This document shows, piece by piece, positions 21,575 to 30,027 of a DNA stretch of 32,392 nucleotides. Location: positions 1 to 32,392 of the forward strand of contig JARIAV010000119.1 of assembly GCA_029257685.1 (NCBI GenBank), given 5' to 3'. The position numbers were made by a program, and so were the translations under genes. The first letter of the stretch is position 1. Each line of letters begins with the position of its first letter. Below the pieces are notes generated by a model that was not told the origin of the DNA, did no database searches, and saw only the letters and a program-made list of their open reading frames with translations. Source of the DNA: Butyricicoccus sp. GTDB lineage: Bacteria > Bacillota > Clostridia > Oscillospirales > Butyricicoccaceae.

Positions 21575-22753
21575 ATGGAAAGATTCTATGATGTGACCTC
21601 GGAATCGGTCACGGAAGGGCATCCCGATAAGGTGTGCGACCAGATCGCGGACGGCATTCTGGACGCGTACCTTGCAGGAGATCCCAAGTCGCGCGTCGCC
21701 CTCGAGGTCATGGCGTCCAAGGACACCCTGATGCTGGCAGGGGAGATCACCTCGACGGCGCAGGTCGATGTCGTGGCGAAGGCGCGCGAGATCATTCGGG
21801 AGATCGGCTATGTGGAGCACGGTAAGGGGTTCGATGCGGATACCTGCATGATCCTCACCAATCTCCACCAGCAGTCACCCGATATCTCCATGGGCGTGAC
21901 GCGCAGTCAGGGCGGCGAAAAGGAAGTGCTCGGCGGCGGCGATCAGGGCATCATGTACGGCTATGCGACCGATGAAACGGACAGCTTCATGCCCATGCCC
22001 TGTGACCTTGCCAACCGTCTGGCACGCCAGCTCGCCGATGTGCGCAAGCTGCAAAAGGCAGATTTCCTGTATCCGGACGGCAAAACACAGGTCACCATGC
22101 GCTATGATGCCGCAGGGGAGCCCGTCGCCATCCGCAGCATCGTGGTCTCCACCCAGCACAGCGAACAGATCTCGCACAGAGTGCTGGAGGATTTCATCTG
22201 GCAGGCAGTCATTACGCCCGTCGTGGACACCAAGTGGCTGACACCGGAAACCAAGATCCATGTCAACCCAACGGGACGGTTCGTCATCGGCGGCCCTGCC
22301 GGAGATACCGGCGTCACGGGCAGAAAGCTGATGGTCGATACCTACGGCACGGTCGGCAAGCACGGCGGTGGCGCGTTTTCCGGCAAGGATCCCACCAAGG
22401 TCGATCGCTCGGCGGCATACATGGCACGCTATGTGGCGAAGAACATCGTGGCTTCCGGCATGGCGAAGCGGTGCGAGGTCGCGCTCGCGTTCGTCATCGG
22501 GCAGACCGCGCCGGAAGCCATCACGGTCGATACCTTCGGCACGGGCAGACTGCCGGACAGCGCGATCGCACAGATCATACAGGGCGTTTTTGATTTCAGC
22601 GTTGCGGAGATCATCGAACAGCTCGACCTGCGCAAGCCGCAGTACCGCCAGACCGCAGCCTATGGGCATTTCGGCCGCATGGGCTTCCGCTGGGAGGAAA
22701 CAGACAAAGCATACATCTTATCGAATATATGGAAACAACTGGAACAAGCATAA
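21575..22753 (+). CDS. metK: S-adenosylmethionine synthetase in the BMC operon
   Basis: A full-length 392-residue MetK that makes SAM from methionine and ATP. The N-terminal VTEGHPDKVCDQIAD, the GGGDQGIMYGYA loop and the GGAFSGKDPTKVDRSAAY region are all intact, so it should be active. It sits in the same direction between the first ALDH and pduJ with short gaps on both sides, so it is part of the operon. The likely reason is SAM supply to the radical-SAM activase. Without an obvious targeting helix it is not clear whether it is enclosed in the shell. Whether a second housekeeping metK exists elsewhere cannot be seen. Confidence 0.95.
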   Translation: MERFYDVTSESVTEGHPDKVCDQIADGILDAYLAGDPKSRVALEVMASKDTLMLAGEITSTAQVDVVAKAREIIREIGYVEHGKGFDADTCMILTNLHQQSPDISMGVTRSQGGEKEVLGGGDQGIMYGYATDETDSFMPMPCDLANRLARQLADVRKLQKADFLYPDGKTQVTMRYDAAGEPVAIRSIVVSTQHSEQISHRVLEDFIWQAVITPVVDTKWLTPETKIHVNPTGRFVIGGPAGDTGVTGRKLMVDTYGTVGKHGGGAFSGKDPTKVDRSAAYMARYVAKNIVASGMAKRCEVALAFVIGQTAPEAITVDTFGTGRLPDSAIAQIIQGVFDFSVAEIIEQLDLRKPQYRQTAAYGHFGRMGFRWEETDKAYILSNIWKQLEQA

Positions 22754-22771
22754 TATCAGGAGGAATTTTTT

Positions 22772-23050
22772 ATGTCGAACGAAGCATTGGGCATGGTTGA
22801 GACCAAGGGTCTCGTAGGCGCGATCGAAGCAGCAGACGCAATGACAAAGGCTGCAAACGTAGCATTGGTTGGATATGAGAAGATCGGCTCCGGTCTCGTC
22901 ACCGTTATGGTGCGCGGCGACGTGGGCGCGGTCAAGGCTTCCGTGGACGCAGGCGCAGCTGCCGCTGCAAACGTAGGACAGGTCGTTTCCCAGCATGTCA
23001 TCCCGAGACCGCACACCGATGTCGAGAAGATCCTGCCGAAAACACTCTAA
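22772..23050 (+). CDS. pduJ: BMC-H shell protein (PduJ type)
   Basis: A 92-residue hexameric shell protein almost the same as PduA at 18152-18430, with the same KIGSGLV pore loop. Differences are mostly at both termini and on residues 57-74. It lies 18 bases after metK with an AGGAGG ribosome site, and is followed by a very stable hairpin. Gene conversion or recent duplication may keep the pair alike. Confidence 0.95.
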   Translation: MSNEALGMVETKGLVGAIEAADAMTKAANVALVGYEKIGSGLVTVMVRGDVGAVKASVDAGAAAAANVGQVVSQHVIPRPHTDVEKILPKTL

Positions 23051-23091
23051 ACATTGCGTGACAGGCTGAAAAACAGTCTTTCCGTGGAACC

Positions 23092-23115
23092 TGTACCGGC
23101 TTTCGAGCCGGTACA
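23092..23115 (+). other. Ten-base-pair hairpin with TTCG loop after pduJ
   Basis: TGTACCGGCT and AGCCGGTACA pair perfectly around the tetraloop TTCG. There is no U-run, so it is likely a 3' stabiliser or processing barrier that keeps the shell-protein mRNA abundant. Confidence 0.65.
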
Positions 23116-23142
23116 ACCTTCCGGAAGGAGGCAGACAAAATC

Positions 23143-23778
23143 GTGAATGAACAATTATTAAGGCTCGTGACCGAGCGGGTCATGGAAAAACTCAAGGCGT
23201 TCGAGGCGCAGAAGATCCCCATCGGGGTCTCCAACCGCCATGTACACGTCACACAGGAGGATCTTGAGACCCTGTTTGGCAAGGGCTATGCCCTGACCAA
23301 AAAGAGCGACCTCAAGCAGCCGGGACAGTTCGCCTGCAACGAGACCGTGACCATTCGCGGCCCCAAGGGAGAATTCCCCGGCGTGCGCATCTTAGGCCCC
23401 GTGCGCAAGCAGAGCCAGATCGAGATCTCCAAGACGGACAGCTTCCGTCTGGGCATCCGTCCGCCGATCCGCGAGTCGGGCTGCCTCAGTGGGACCCCCG
23501 GTCTGGAGATCGTGGGGCCGAAAGGCTCGGTCACGCTCACCGAGGGCGCGATCATTGCCCTGCGCCATATCCACATGACGCCTGAGCAGGCGGAGGCGAT
23601 GGGCGTGCGGGACAAGGATATCGTAGAGGTCGAGACCTTTGGCGAGCGGCACGGCGTATTCGGGGATGTGCTCGTCCGTGTATCGGACAAGTTCGCGCTG
23701 GAAATGCATGTGGACGTAGACGAAGCCAACGCCTGTGCGCTGAGCAACAACGACTATGTGATGATCCGCAAGCCGTAA
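23143..23778 (+). CDS. pduL: PduL phosphate propanoyltransferase
   Basis: A 211-residue PduL that turns propionyl-CoA into propionyl-phosphate and frees CoA inside the shell. The zinc-binding histidines lie in SNRHVHV and RHIHM, with EMHVDVDEAN near the C-terminus. Residues 1-20 form an amphipathic helix (NEQLLRLVTERVMEKLKAFE), a typical encapsulation peptide. GTG start with GGAAGGAGG upstream. No dedicated kinase follows in the window, except perhaps the EutP-like PduV. Confidence 0.93.
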   Translation: MNEQLLRLVTERVMEKLKAFEAQKIPIGVSNRHVHVTQEDLETLFGKGYALTKKSDLKQPGQFACNETVTIRGPKGEFPGVRILGPVRKQSQIEISKTDSFRLGIRPPIRESGCLSGTPGLEIVGPKGSVTLTEGAIIALRHIHMTPEQAEAMGVRDKDIVEVETFGERHGVFGDVLVRVSDKFALEMHVDVDEANACALSNNDYVMIRKP

Positions 23779-23811
23779 TACACCAAACTGGAACAAGGAA
23801 AGAGGGGTCGT

Positions 23812-24642
23812 ATGCGGATCACCAAAGAGGTATTGTCTGAATTTGCCGCACTGATCGAGGAGAAAAAGTGCAATCCGTTTACCGGACGGCTCAAAACCGG
23901 CGTGGATCTGGGAACTGCGAATATCGTCATTGCCGTCACGGATGAAGAAAACCATCCCGTCGCCGGCGCGACCGCCGTTTCCAAGGTCGTCAAGGACGGC
24001 ATCGTCGTGGACTTTGTGGGGGCGATCCAGACCGTCAAACGCCTCAAGGAGGAGCTGGAGGCGCTTTTGGGCGTCCCGCTCGAGACCGCCGCAACTGCCA
24101 TCCCGCCCGGCGTGATCGAGGGCAATGTCCGCTGCATCTGCAATGTGGTAGAAGGCGCAGGCTTTGAAGTGACAGGCGTCATAGATGAACCGACGGCGGC
24201 GGCCTCCGTGCTGGAGATCACGGACGGCGCGGTCGTGGACGTGGGCGGCGGCACCACCGGGATCAGTATCCTGAAGGACGGCAAGGTCATCTTTACGGCG
24301 GACGAGCCGACCGGCGGCACGCACATGACGCTGGTGCTCGCAGGCTACTACGGCATCTCCATCGAGGAAGCCGAGCAGCTCAAGAAAAACAAGGATAAGG
24401 AAGCCGATGTCTTTCCGGTCATCAAGCCGGTCGTACAGAAAATGGCTTGCATCGTCAAGCGTTTCCTCACGGATTTTTCGGTCGATCGCGTGTACGTGGT
24501 CGGCGGTGCATCCTGCTTCGAGGACTTTGAGGAAACCTTTGAAAAGGAACTGGGCATCACGACCGTGAAAACCAATGACGCATTGCTGGTGACGCCGCTT
24601 GGCATTGCGTGGAACGCTGCCGCAGACCCTGCAGAACAATGA
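23812..24642 (+). CDS. eutJ: EutJ-like actin/Hsp70-fold chaperone
   Basis: A 276-residue protein with the two phosphate loops of the actin/Hsp70 ATPase fold, GVDLGTANIVIAV (about 30-42) and DVGGGTTGISI, and a VVGGASC adenosine motif. It has no substrate-binding domain, as in EutJ. The role is assumed to be help in folding or assembling lumen enzymes. It has an N-terminal amphipathic helix of its own and sits between pduL and the second ALDH. Confidence 0.92.
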   Translation: MRITKEVLSEFAALIEEKKCNPFTGRLKTGVDLGTANIVIAVTDEENHPVAGATAVSKVVKDGIVVDFVGAIQTVKRLKEELEALLGVPLETAATAIPPGVIEGNVRCICNVVEGAGFEVTGVIDEPTAAASVLEITDGAVVDVGGGTTGISILKDGKVIFTADEPTGGTHMTLVLAGYYGISIEEAEQLKKNKDKEADVFPVIKPVVQKMACIVKRFLTDFSVDRVYVVGGASCFEDFEETFEKELGITTVKTNDALLVTPLGIAWNAAADPAEQ

Positions 24643-24658
24643 AAGAGGTGTGATACAC

Positions 24659-26074
24659 TTGAATATGGATATGAAAGTGATCGAACAGATGGTAGAGCAG
24701 GCGATCAAGGAGATCGCCGCAGAACAGCCGCAGAAGTTTACGGCACCGAAGGTGGAACGCTATGGCGTATTCGATACCATGGATGAAGCGATCGATGCGG
24801 CGGCTGAGGCACAGAAGATCCTGCTGTTTTCCAAGATCGAGGATCGTCAGAAATATGTGGATGCGATCCGTGCTGCCGTCCTCAAACGGGAAAACCTCGA
24901 ACTGGTTTCCCGCCTTGCTGTCGAGGAGACCGAGATCGGCTGCTATGAACATAAGCTCATCAAGAACCGGCTTGCTGCGACCCGTACCCCCGGCACGGAG
25001 GATCTCGTGACCGAGGCCGTGACCGGCGACAACGGACTGACCCTCGTGGAATACTGCCCGTTCGGTGTCATCGGCGCGATCACACCGACCACCAACCCCA
25101 CCGAGACCATCATCAACAACTCGATCTCCATGATCGCAGGCGGCAATACCGTGGTATTCAGCCCCCATCCAAGAGCCAAAAAGGTCTCTCAAATGCTGGT
25201 CAAGATCCTGAACAAGGCTTTGATCGAAGCCGGTGCGCCGGAAAACCTCATCACTATGGTGGAAGAACCCTCCATCGAGAACACCAACAAGATGATCGAG
25301 CATCCCAAGGTACGCGTGCTCGTGGCAACGGGCGGCCCTGCGATCGTCAAGAAGGTGCTGTCCTCCGGTAAGAAGGCGATCGGTGCAGGCGCAGGCAATC
25401 CGCCAGTCGTCGTGGATGAAACCGCCGATATCGAGAAGGCAGCAAAGGATATCGTTGCAGGATGCAGCTTTGACAACAATGTACCGTGTATCGCGGAGAA
25501 GGAAGTCTTTGCGGTCGATCAGATCACGGACTACCTCATTCATTACATGAAGCTCAACGGCGCGTTCCAGATGACCGACCCCACCCTTATCGAACGCCTC
25601 GTGACCGTCGTTACCAACGAAAAGGGCGGCCCCAAGACTTCCTTTGTGGGCAAGAGTGCGCAGTATATCCTCAAGCAGCTGGGCATTCTGGTCGATGAGA
25701 GCGTGAAGGTCATCATCATGGAAGTCCCGAAGGATCATATCCTCGTGCAGGAAGAACTCATGATGCCTATCCTGCCCATCGTCCGCGTGCCCAATGTCGA
25801 TCTTGCGATCGAGTATGCACACGAAGCCGAGCATGGCAACCGTCATACTGCAATGATGCACTCCAAAAACGTAGAAAAGCTGAGCAAGATGGCAAAGATC
25901 ATGGAGACCACCATCTTTGTAAAGAATGCGCCTTCTTATGCCGGTATCGGCGTGGGCGGCGAGGGCTTTACCACCTTCACCATCGCAGGTCCGACCGGTG
26001 AGGGTCTGACCTCCGCAAGAAGTTTCTGCCGCAAGCGCAAGTGCGTCATGACCGATGCGTTCAGCATCCGCTGA
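24659..26074 (+). CDS. pduP: CoA-acylating propionaldehyde dehydrogenase PduP, second paralogue
   Basis: A 471-residue enzyme oxidising propionaldehyde to propionyl-CoA with NAD. It keeps the classical family motifs PTTNPTET and SFDNNVPCIAEKE (catalytic Cys C277). Residues about 3-22 form an amphipathic helix (DMKVIEQMVEQAIKEIAAEQ) followed by a linker, as in encapsulated PduP. The TTG at 24659 lies eight bases after AGAGGTG; an ATG at 24665 is the alternative and changes the protein by two residues. It is followed by pduQ, the alcohol dehydrogenase that recycles its NADH. Confidence 0.94.
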   Translation: MNMDMKVIEQMVEQAIKEIAAEQPQKFTAPKVERYGVFDTMDEAIDAAAEAQKILLFSKIEDRQKYVDAIRAAVLKRENLELVSRLAVEETEIGCYEHKLIKNRLAATRTPGTEDLVTEAVTGDNGLTLVEYCPFGVIGAITPTTNPTETIINNSISMIAGGNTVVFSPHPRAKKVSQMLVKILNKALIEAGAPENLITMVEEPSIENTNKMIEHPKVRVLVATGGPAIVKKVLSSGKKAIGAGAGNPPVVVDETADIEKAAKDIVAGCSFDNNVPCIAEKEVFAVDQITDYLIHYMKLNGAFQMTDPTLIERLVTVVTNEKGGPKTSFVGKSAQYILKQLGILVDESVKVIIMEVPKDHILVQEELMMPILPIVRVPNVDLAIEYAHEAEHGNRHTAMMHSKNVEKLSKMAKIMETTIFVKNAPSYAGIGVGGEGFTTFTIAGPTGEGLTSARSFCRKRKCVMTDAFSIR

Positions 26075-26115
26075 CCCGCCTGCCGCCCCTTGTCGGTATT
26101 TCAGGAGGAACCCCT

Positions 26116-27231
26116 ATGTCCAATGTATATATCAAAACAAAGATCCGCAGCGGGCATTATGCCATGGAATATCTGCGGAAGATCCGCAAAAAACGGGTCA
26201 TGGTCGTCTGTGACAAGTTTTTGTCGGAAAGTGGTGCCATCAACTATATCACCGATGCGCTCGACTCCAGCAATGCAGTCGCGATCTTCGATCAGGCGAT
26301 CCCAGACCCCACCATCGAGGTCGTCGCAAAGGGACTCGGCATGATCTGCAAGGTGCATCCCGATATCGTCATCGGCTTCGGCGGCGGCTCTGCCATCGAT
26401 ACCGCAAAGGGCATCATCTATTTTGCCGGCGTCAAGGAGCTGATCGCCAAGCCCACCTTTATCACCATCCCGACGACGAGCGGGACGGGCTCTGAGGTCA
26501 CTTCGGCGGCAGTCATCACCGATTCGGAGACCAAGAGCAAGCATTTGATCGCTTCCGATGATATTCTGGCAGACGTTGCCATCCTCGATCCGCGCCTGAC
26601 CCTTTCCGTGCCGCCCTCCGTGACGGCGAATACCGGAATGGACGTGCTGACCCATGCCATCGAGGCCTATGTTGCGACCGAATCCAATGTGTTTTCCGAT
26701 GCACTTTCGGAAAAGTCGGTCGAGCTGCTGATGAAGTCCCTGCTGACCTGCTATCAGGACGGCAAGAATCTGGAAGCGCGCACCATCATGCACGAGGCGT
26801 CCACCCTTGCAGGCATGGCGTTCAATACCGCCGGTCTTGGGGTCAATCACAGCATCGCGCACCAGCTGGGCGGTACGTTCCATATCCCACATGGACTGGC
26901 GAACGCCATCCTGCTGCCGCACGTCATCGATTATAACGCGGTCAACCATGATATCATGTGCAAATATGCAACGCTCGCCTATAAAGTACAGCTGGTGGGC
27001 ATCAATGAACCGCCCGAAACCGCCGTGCGTGCGCTCAAGGCCATGATCGAAACGCTGATGCACTGCATGAATATGCCGTCCTGCATCTCTGCGCTGGAGA
27101 TCACACGGGAAGCGTATGAGGCGCAGTTCCAGAACATGATCAACAACGCGCTCATGGATAACTGCATCCGGACCACGCCGCGCGAGATCGGAACGGCGGG
27201 CATCAAGGATATTTTGAGCCGCATCTACTAG
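26116..27231 (+). CDS. pduQ: Iron-containing 1-propanol dehydrogenase PduQ
   Basis: A 371-residue group-III alcohol dehydrogenase reducing propionaldehyde to propanol and giving NAD back to PduP. The nucleotide motif is GFGGGSAIDTAK (88-98). The iron ligands lie in NTGMDVLTHAIEAY (Asp), HSIAHQLGG (His) and HIPHGLAN (His). The ATG at 26116 follows AGGAGG, while the longer reading frame from 26041 runs back into pduP. Last gene of the BMC operon. Confidence 0.94.
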   Translation: MSNVYIKTKIRSGHYAMEYLRKIRKKRVMVVCDKFLSESGAINYITDALDSSNAVAIFDQAIPDPTIEVVAKGLGMICKVHPDIVIGFGGGSAIDTAKGIIYFAGVKELIAKPTFITIPTTSGTGSEVTSAAVITDSETKSKHLIASDDILADVAILDPRLTLSVPPSVTANTGMDVLTHAIEAYVATESNVFSDALSEKSVELLMKSLLTCYQDGKNLEARTIMHEASTLAGMAFNTAGLGVNHSIAHQLGGTFHIPHGLANAILLPHVIDYNAVNHDIMCKYATLAYKVQLVGINEPPETAVRALKAMIETLMHCMNMPSCISALEITREAYEAQFQNMINNALMDNCIRTTPREIGTAGIKDILSRIY

Positions 27232-27324
27232 GGGCGATCTGGAAAGATGGTTTGCTGATTTTCAGATACACCCGAAACAAGATCCATCCCATAGCCAAGG
27301 CAAGTATTCCAAAACGATCAGACC

Positions 27325-27378
27325 AAGCGGAGCTGGTGTGCTGGATATCTGAGATATCCGGCGCGGCGGCTCCGCTTT
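27325..27378 (+). other. Large two-tier hairpin after pduQ
   Basis: The outer arms AAGCGGAGC and GCTCCGCTT (9 bases) enclose a symmetric internal loop and then the inner 17-base palindrome GGATATCT-G-AGATATCC (27343-27359). A short CTTT follows. It may act as the operon terminator, a 3' stabiliser, or hold an operator in its inner palindrome. Confidence 0.5.
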
Positions 27379-27472
27379 GCCTGTGCGCCGATCCTGCGGG
27401 CGATTGGGAAAATAGAAAACAGCATATTTTCTGATTTTCTGTAGAAATGACTACCCGCTTTTGGGCACAATG

Positions 27473-27481
27473 TGGTATAAT
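27473..27481 (+). promoter_or_regulatory. Extended -10 promoter (TGGTATAAT) for the two-component system
   Basis: TGnTATAAT lies about 127 bases before the kinase start. No clear -35 hexamer. It would let the regulators be made separately from the BMC operon. Confidence 0.6.
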
Positions 27482-27607
27482 AGAACTGCATCCGGTTCCG
27501 CCGCCTGCATGGAAGACAGAGCACACGGTGCAGGTGTCCGCGAAACATCCGTGAAATGAAACAGGCAAAAAGAGAGAGCACACAAGAGAGACCAAAGGGG
27601 AGAGGAG

Positions 27608-28945
27608 ATGGACAGGATGGAGCATGGAGACTTATTTCCCGCTGACCGCGTAGAACCCGATCTGCTCGATCTGTATTTGAATTCCGCAGATGAAAATGGT
27701 GTCAATAAGCTGGACATCATTTATCTTTTTGGAAAAGAAAAGCTGGAAAACATTCAGAAGAGCTTATCCAAGGCGACCGGCCTTGCCTTTGTGACCGTGG
27801 ATTTTCGGGGAGAGCCCATCACGGAATCCACTTCGTTCTGCCATTTTTGCAGCCGCGTGCGCAATGACCCCTCCGCGTTCGAGCGGTGCAAGTCTTCGGA
27901 CGCGTTCGGCTCCATTCAGGCAGCCGTCACCAAAAAGACCAATGTATATTTTTGTCCGTGCGGACTTTTGGAAGTTGCCATTCCAATCATCGTGCGCGGG
28001 CATTATCTGGGCGGCTTTATCGGCGGTCAGATCCGCTGCAACGATGCGCCCGATACCGTCAGCCGCCTGTCCTCCGTCATGCATTCCAACCGCTCCGAGG
28101 AGTCCATCCATCAGTATCAGGATCTCATGGACGAGATCCCCGTTTACTCCTACGAGAAGTTTTTGGACATTGCAAATCTTGTATTTTTGGTCATCAATCA
28201 GCTGACCGAAAATGAGATCAGCCAGCATGTACAGGAAGATGCCCTCAAAAAGAAGATCAAAAAATGCCAGAGCCTCAACCAGCGTTACCTCAAGGAAAAT
28301 ATGCAGAAGACCAGAGAGCTTCAGGAAGCCAAGGTCAACTGCAACGAGTTCGAGATCCTGGATCTGCTCACGTCACTGATGAACCTTTCCATCATCGAGC
28401 ATGCGCCGCGTACCAGTGCGTTTTTGGGTGTCTTGACCGATTATGCGCGCTATAAGTATGCGGAAAAGGGCACGTTCGTGCCCCTTGCAGACGAGGTGGA
28501 GCAGGCTGTGCGCTACCTTGCGCTCCAGCAGGAAAAGCTGGGCGACCGGCTGGCTTTCTCCATCCAGATCCCCGCGGAAATGCAGCTCGAGCCCATCCCG
28601 ACCGGTATCCTGCTTCCTTTTGTCAAAAATGCCGTGTATAACGGCGTGATGCTGCAAAAGGAGGGTGGGATGGTCACCATCCGTGGCACACAGCGCGGAC
28701 AGGAGCTCGTACTGGAAGTCATGGACAATGGCCCCGGCATCAGTCAGGCGGAAATCGATATCCGCTATGAGCTCTATAAGGATATGCATGAGGGCTATTT
28801 CATCGACCTCGGGATGCAGTATGCCAGAGAAAAGGTCAAGCAGCTCTTTGGAGATGCCTATAATATCGTAACGGAGAGCAGCCACACCAAGGGCTGCAAG
28901 AGCACATTGATTTTACCGGAACATCACGAAGAAGGGATTGAGTAA
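27608..28945 (+). CDS. PocR-domain sensor histidine kinase with atypical H-box
   Basis: A 445-residue cytosolic sensor. Residues about 30-205 form a PocR-type ligand domain with Cys-rich motifs (CHFCSRVR, ERCKSSDAFG, YFCPCGLLEVAIPI), used by Pdu regulators to sense propanediol-like ligands. A coiled region follows, then a LytS-like transmitter with the ATP site residues FVKNAVYNG (N-box), MDNGPGIS (G1) and a DLGM element. The usual NPHFLFN phospho-acceptor motif is replaced by VNCNEFEI, with no His at that place, so autophosphorylation may be lost or use another residue. It is followed directly by its response regulator, and it is the closest regulator to the BMC operon. Confidence 0.85.
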   Translation: MDRMEHGDLFPADRVEPDLLDLYLNSADENGVNKLDIIYLFGKEKLENIQKSLSKATGLAFVTVDFRGEPITESTSFCHFCSRVRNDPSAFERCKSSDAFGSIQAAVTKKTNVYFCPCGLLEVAIPIIVRGHYLGGFIGGQIRCNDAPDTVSRLSSVMHSNRSEESIHQYQDLMDEIPVYSYEKFLDIANLVFLVINQLTENEISQHVQEDALKKKIKKCQSLNQRYLKENMQKTRELQEAKVNCNEFEILDLLTSLMNLSIIEHAPRTSAFLGVLTDYARYKYAEKGTFVPLADEVEQAVRYLALQQEKLGDRLAFSIQIPAEMQLEPIPTGILLPFVKNAVYNGVMLQKEGGMVTIRGTQRGQELVLEVMDNGPGISQAEIDIRYELYKDMHEGYFIDLGMQYAREKVKQLFGDAYNIVTESSHTKGCKSTLILPEHHEEGIE

Positions 28946-28947
28946 GC

Positions 28948-29973
28948 GTGTACAGGGTTTTGATTGCAGACGATGATCTTTTGATGCAGGAAGCACTTGG
29001 CGTGATGTTCGCAGATGAGGACGCATTTGAGGTGGTCGGGACAGCGGCCTCGGGAGAGGCTGCCGTGAAGATATGCAAGGAAGATTCTGTCGATCTCATC
29101 CTGATGGATATGCAGATGTCCGGTATGACCGGATTGGAGGCGAGCCGCATCATCCATCGTGTCAGTCCGGAAACGGCGATCTATATTTTATCGCCGCCGG
29201 CTGCCGGTGTGCGTATCCGCAGTGCCGGAGCAGATACCATTCAGGATGTGCTGGAAAAGCCCATCACGCCGGAGCGTCTGCAAAAAATGCTGGAGAGCTA
29301 CAAGGCGGAGCACGAGCACTCCATTCAGGGGCAGTTGGAAGCCCTCATCGAAGTCCTGCGGCACAAGGATTTTCAGGAGTTTTATGAGATCCTGCCCCGT
29401 ATCATAGACGAGATCTATCAGCTGACCGGTATGGACTCGGCAAGGCTCATCAAGGTATTCTCCTACCTTGGGCAAAGCCTGCTCGATACGCGCAGTGTAT
29501 ATGAGGAGAGCACGAAAAACGTGCGCGATCTGTTCCCCATCAATGAGGGGCTTATTTTGGACTGTAAGGCGTCTGAGCTATGGCTGTTCCGTGTGATGAA
29601 TTATCTGTTCTGCCAGAACAGCATCAGCCGCTATCCGCTGCTCGATAATATTTTCAAGTACATTTCCAATCATATCCGTGAGGATATCACGCTCAACAGC
29701 ATCATTGAGAATTGCGCCATCAGTCAGGGCTATCTGAGCCGCATTTTCCGAGAGCAGTTCCATGTGAGCGTGACCGAATACCTGCACATGCGCAAAATGC
29801 ATCTGGCAAAGGGATATTTCTATTTTACTGAGCACAGCATTGCCGAGGTCGCTTTCCGTTTGGGCTACAATGAAAGCAGCTATTTCAGCAAGGTATTCAA
29901 AAAATATGAAAAGATGACCGTAAAGGAATATAAACGTGAGGTGCGCGCCAAGAATCCGGCGAGGTCCTCGTGA
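28948..29973 (+). CDS. Response regulator: REC domain with AraC-type DNA binding
   Basis: A 341-residue regulator. REC (1-120) keeps the acidic pocket ADDD, phospho-acceptor D54 in ILMDMQMSG and the Lys in LEKPIT. A helical linker follows, then two AraC helix-turn-helix motifs near the C-terminus (LNSIIENCAISQGYLSRIF and SIAEVAFRLGYNESSYFSKVF). The start is GTG, two bases after the kinase stop, with GAAGGGA upstream. It likely activates the BMC arms in answer to the PocR sensor; the dyad at 13591-13616 is a candidate site. Confidence 0.92.
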   Translation: MYRVLIADDDLLMQEALGVMFADEDAFEVVGTAASGEAAVKICKEDSVDLILMDMQMSGMTGLEASRIIHRVSPETAIYILSPPAAGVRIRSAGADTIQDVLEKPITPERLQKMLESYKAEHEHSIQGQLEALIEVLRHKDFQEFYEILPRIIDEIYQLTGMDSARLIKVFSYLGQSLLDTRSVYEESTKNVRDLFPINEGLILDCKASELWLFRVMNYLFCQNSISRYPLLDNIFKYISNHIREDITLNSIIENCAISQGYLSRIFREQFHVSVTEYLHMRKMHLAKGYFYFTEHSIAEVAFRLGYNESSYFSKVFKKYEKMTVKEYKREVRAKNPARSS

Positions 29974-29978
29974 AAATC

Positions 29979-30019
29979 AAAACCGACGCCGTCCCCAAAA
30001 GGGAAAGCGTCGGTTTTTT
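29979..30019. terminator. Bidirectional terminator after the regulator
   Basis: AAAACCGACGC pairs with GCGTCGGTTTTTT. It ends the regulator transcript on the plus strand and, with A-rich left flank, the convergent hydrolase on the minus strand. Confidence 0.88.
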
Positions 30020-30027
30020 GTATCCGG

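Larger units (their letters stand above)
27232..27607. other. Intergenic region between pduQ and the regulator genes
   Basis: No gene is supported. It holds the hairpin at 27325-27378 and an extended -10 promoter at 27473-27481. Confidence 0.5.
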
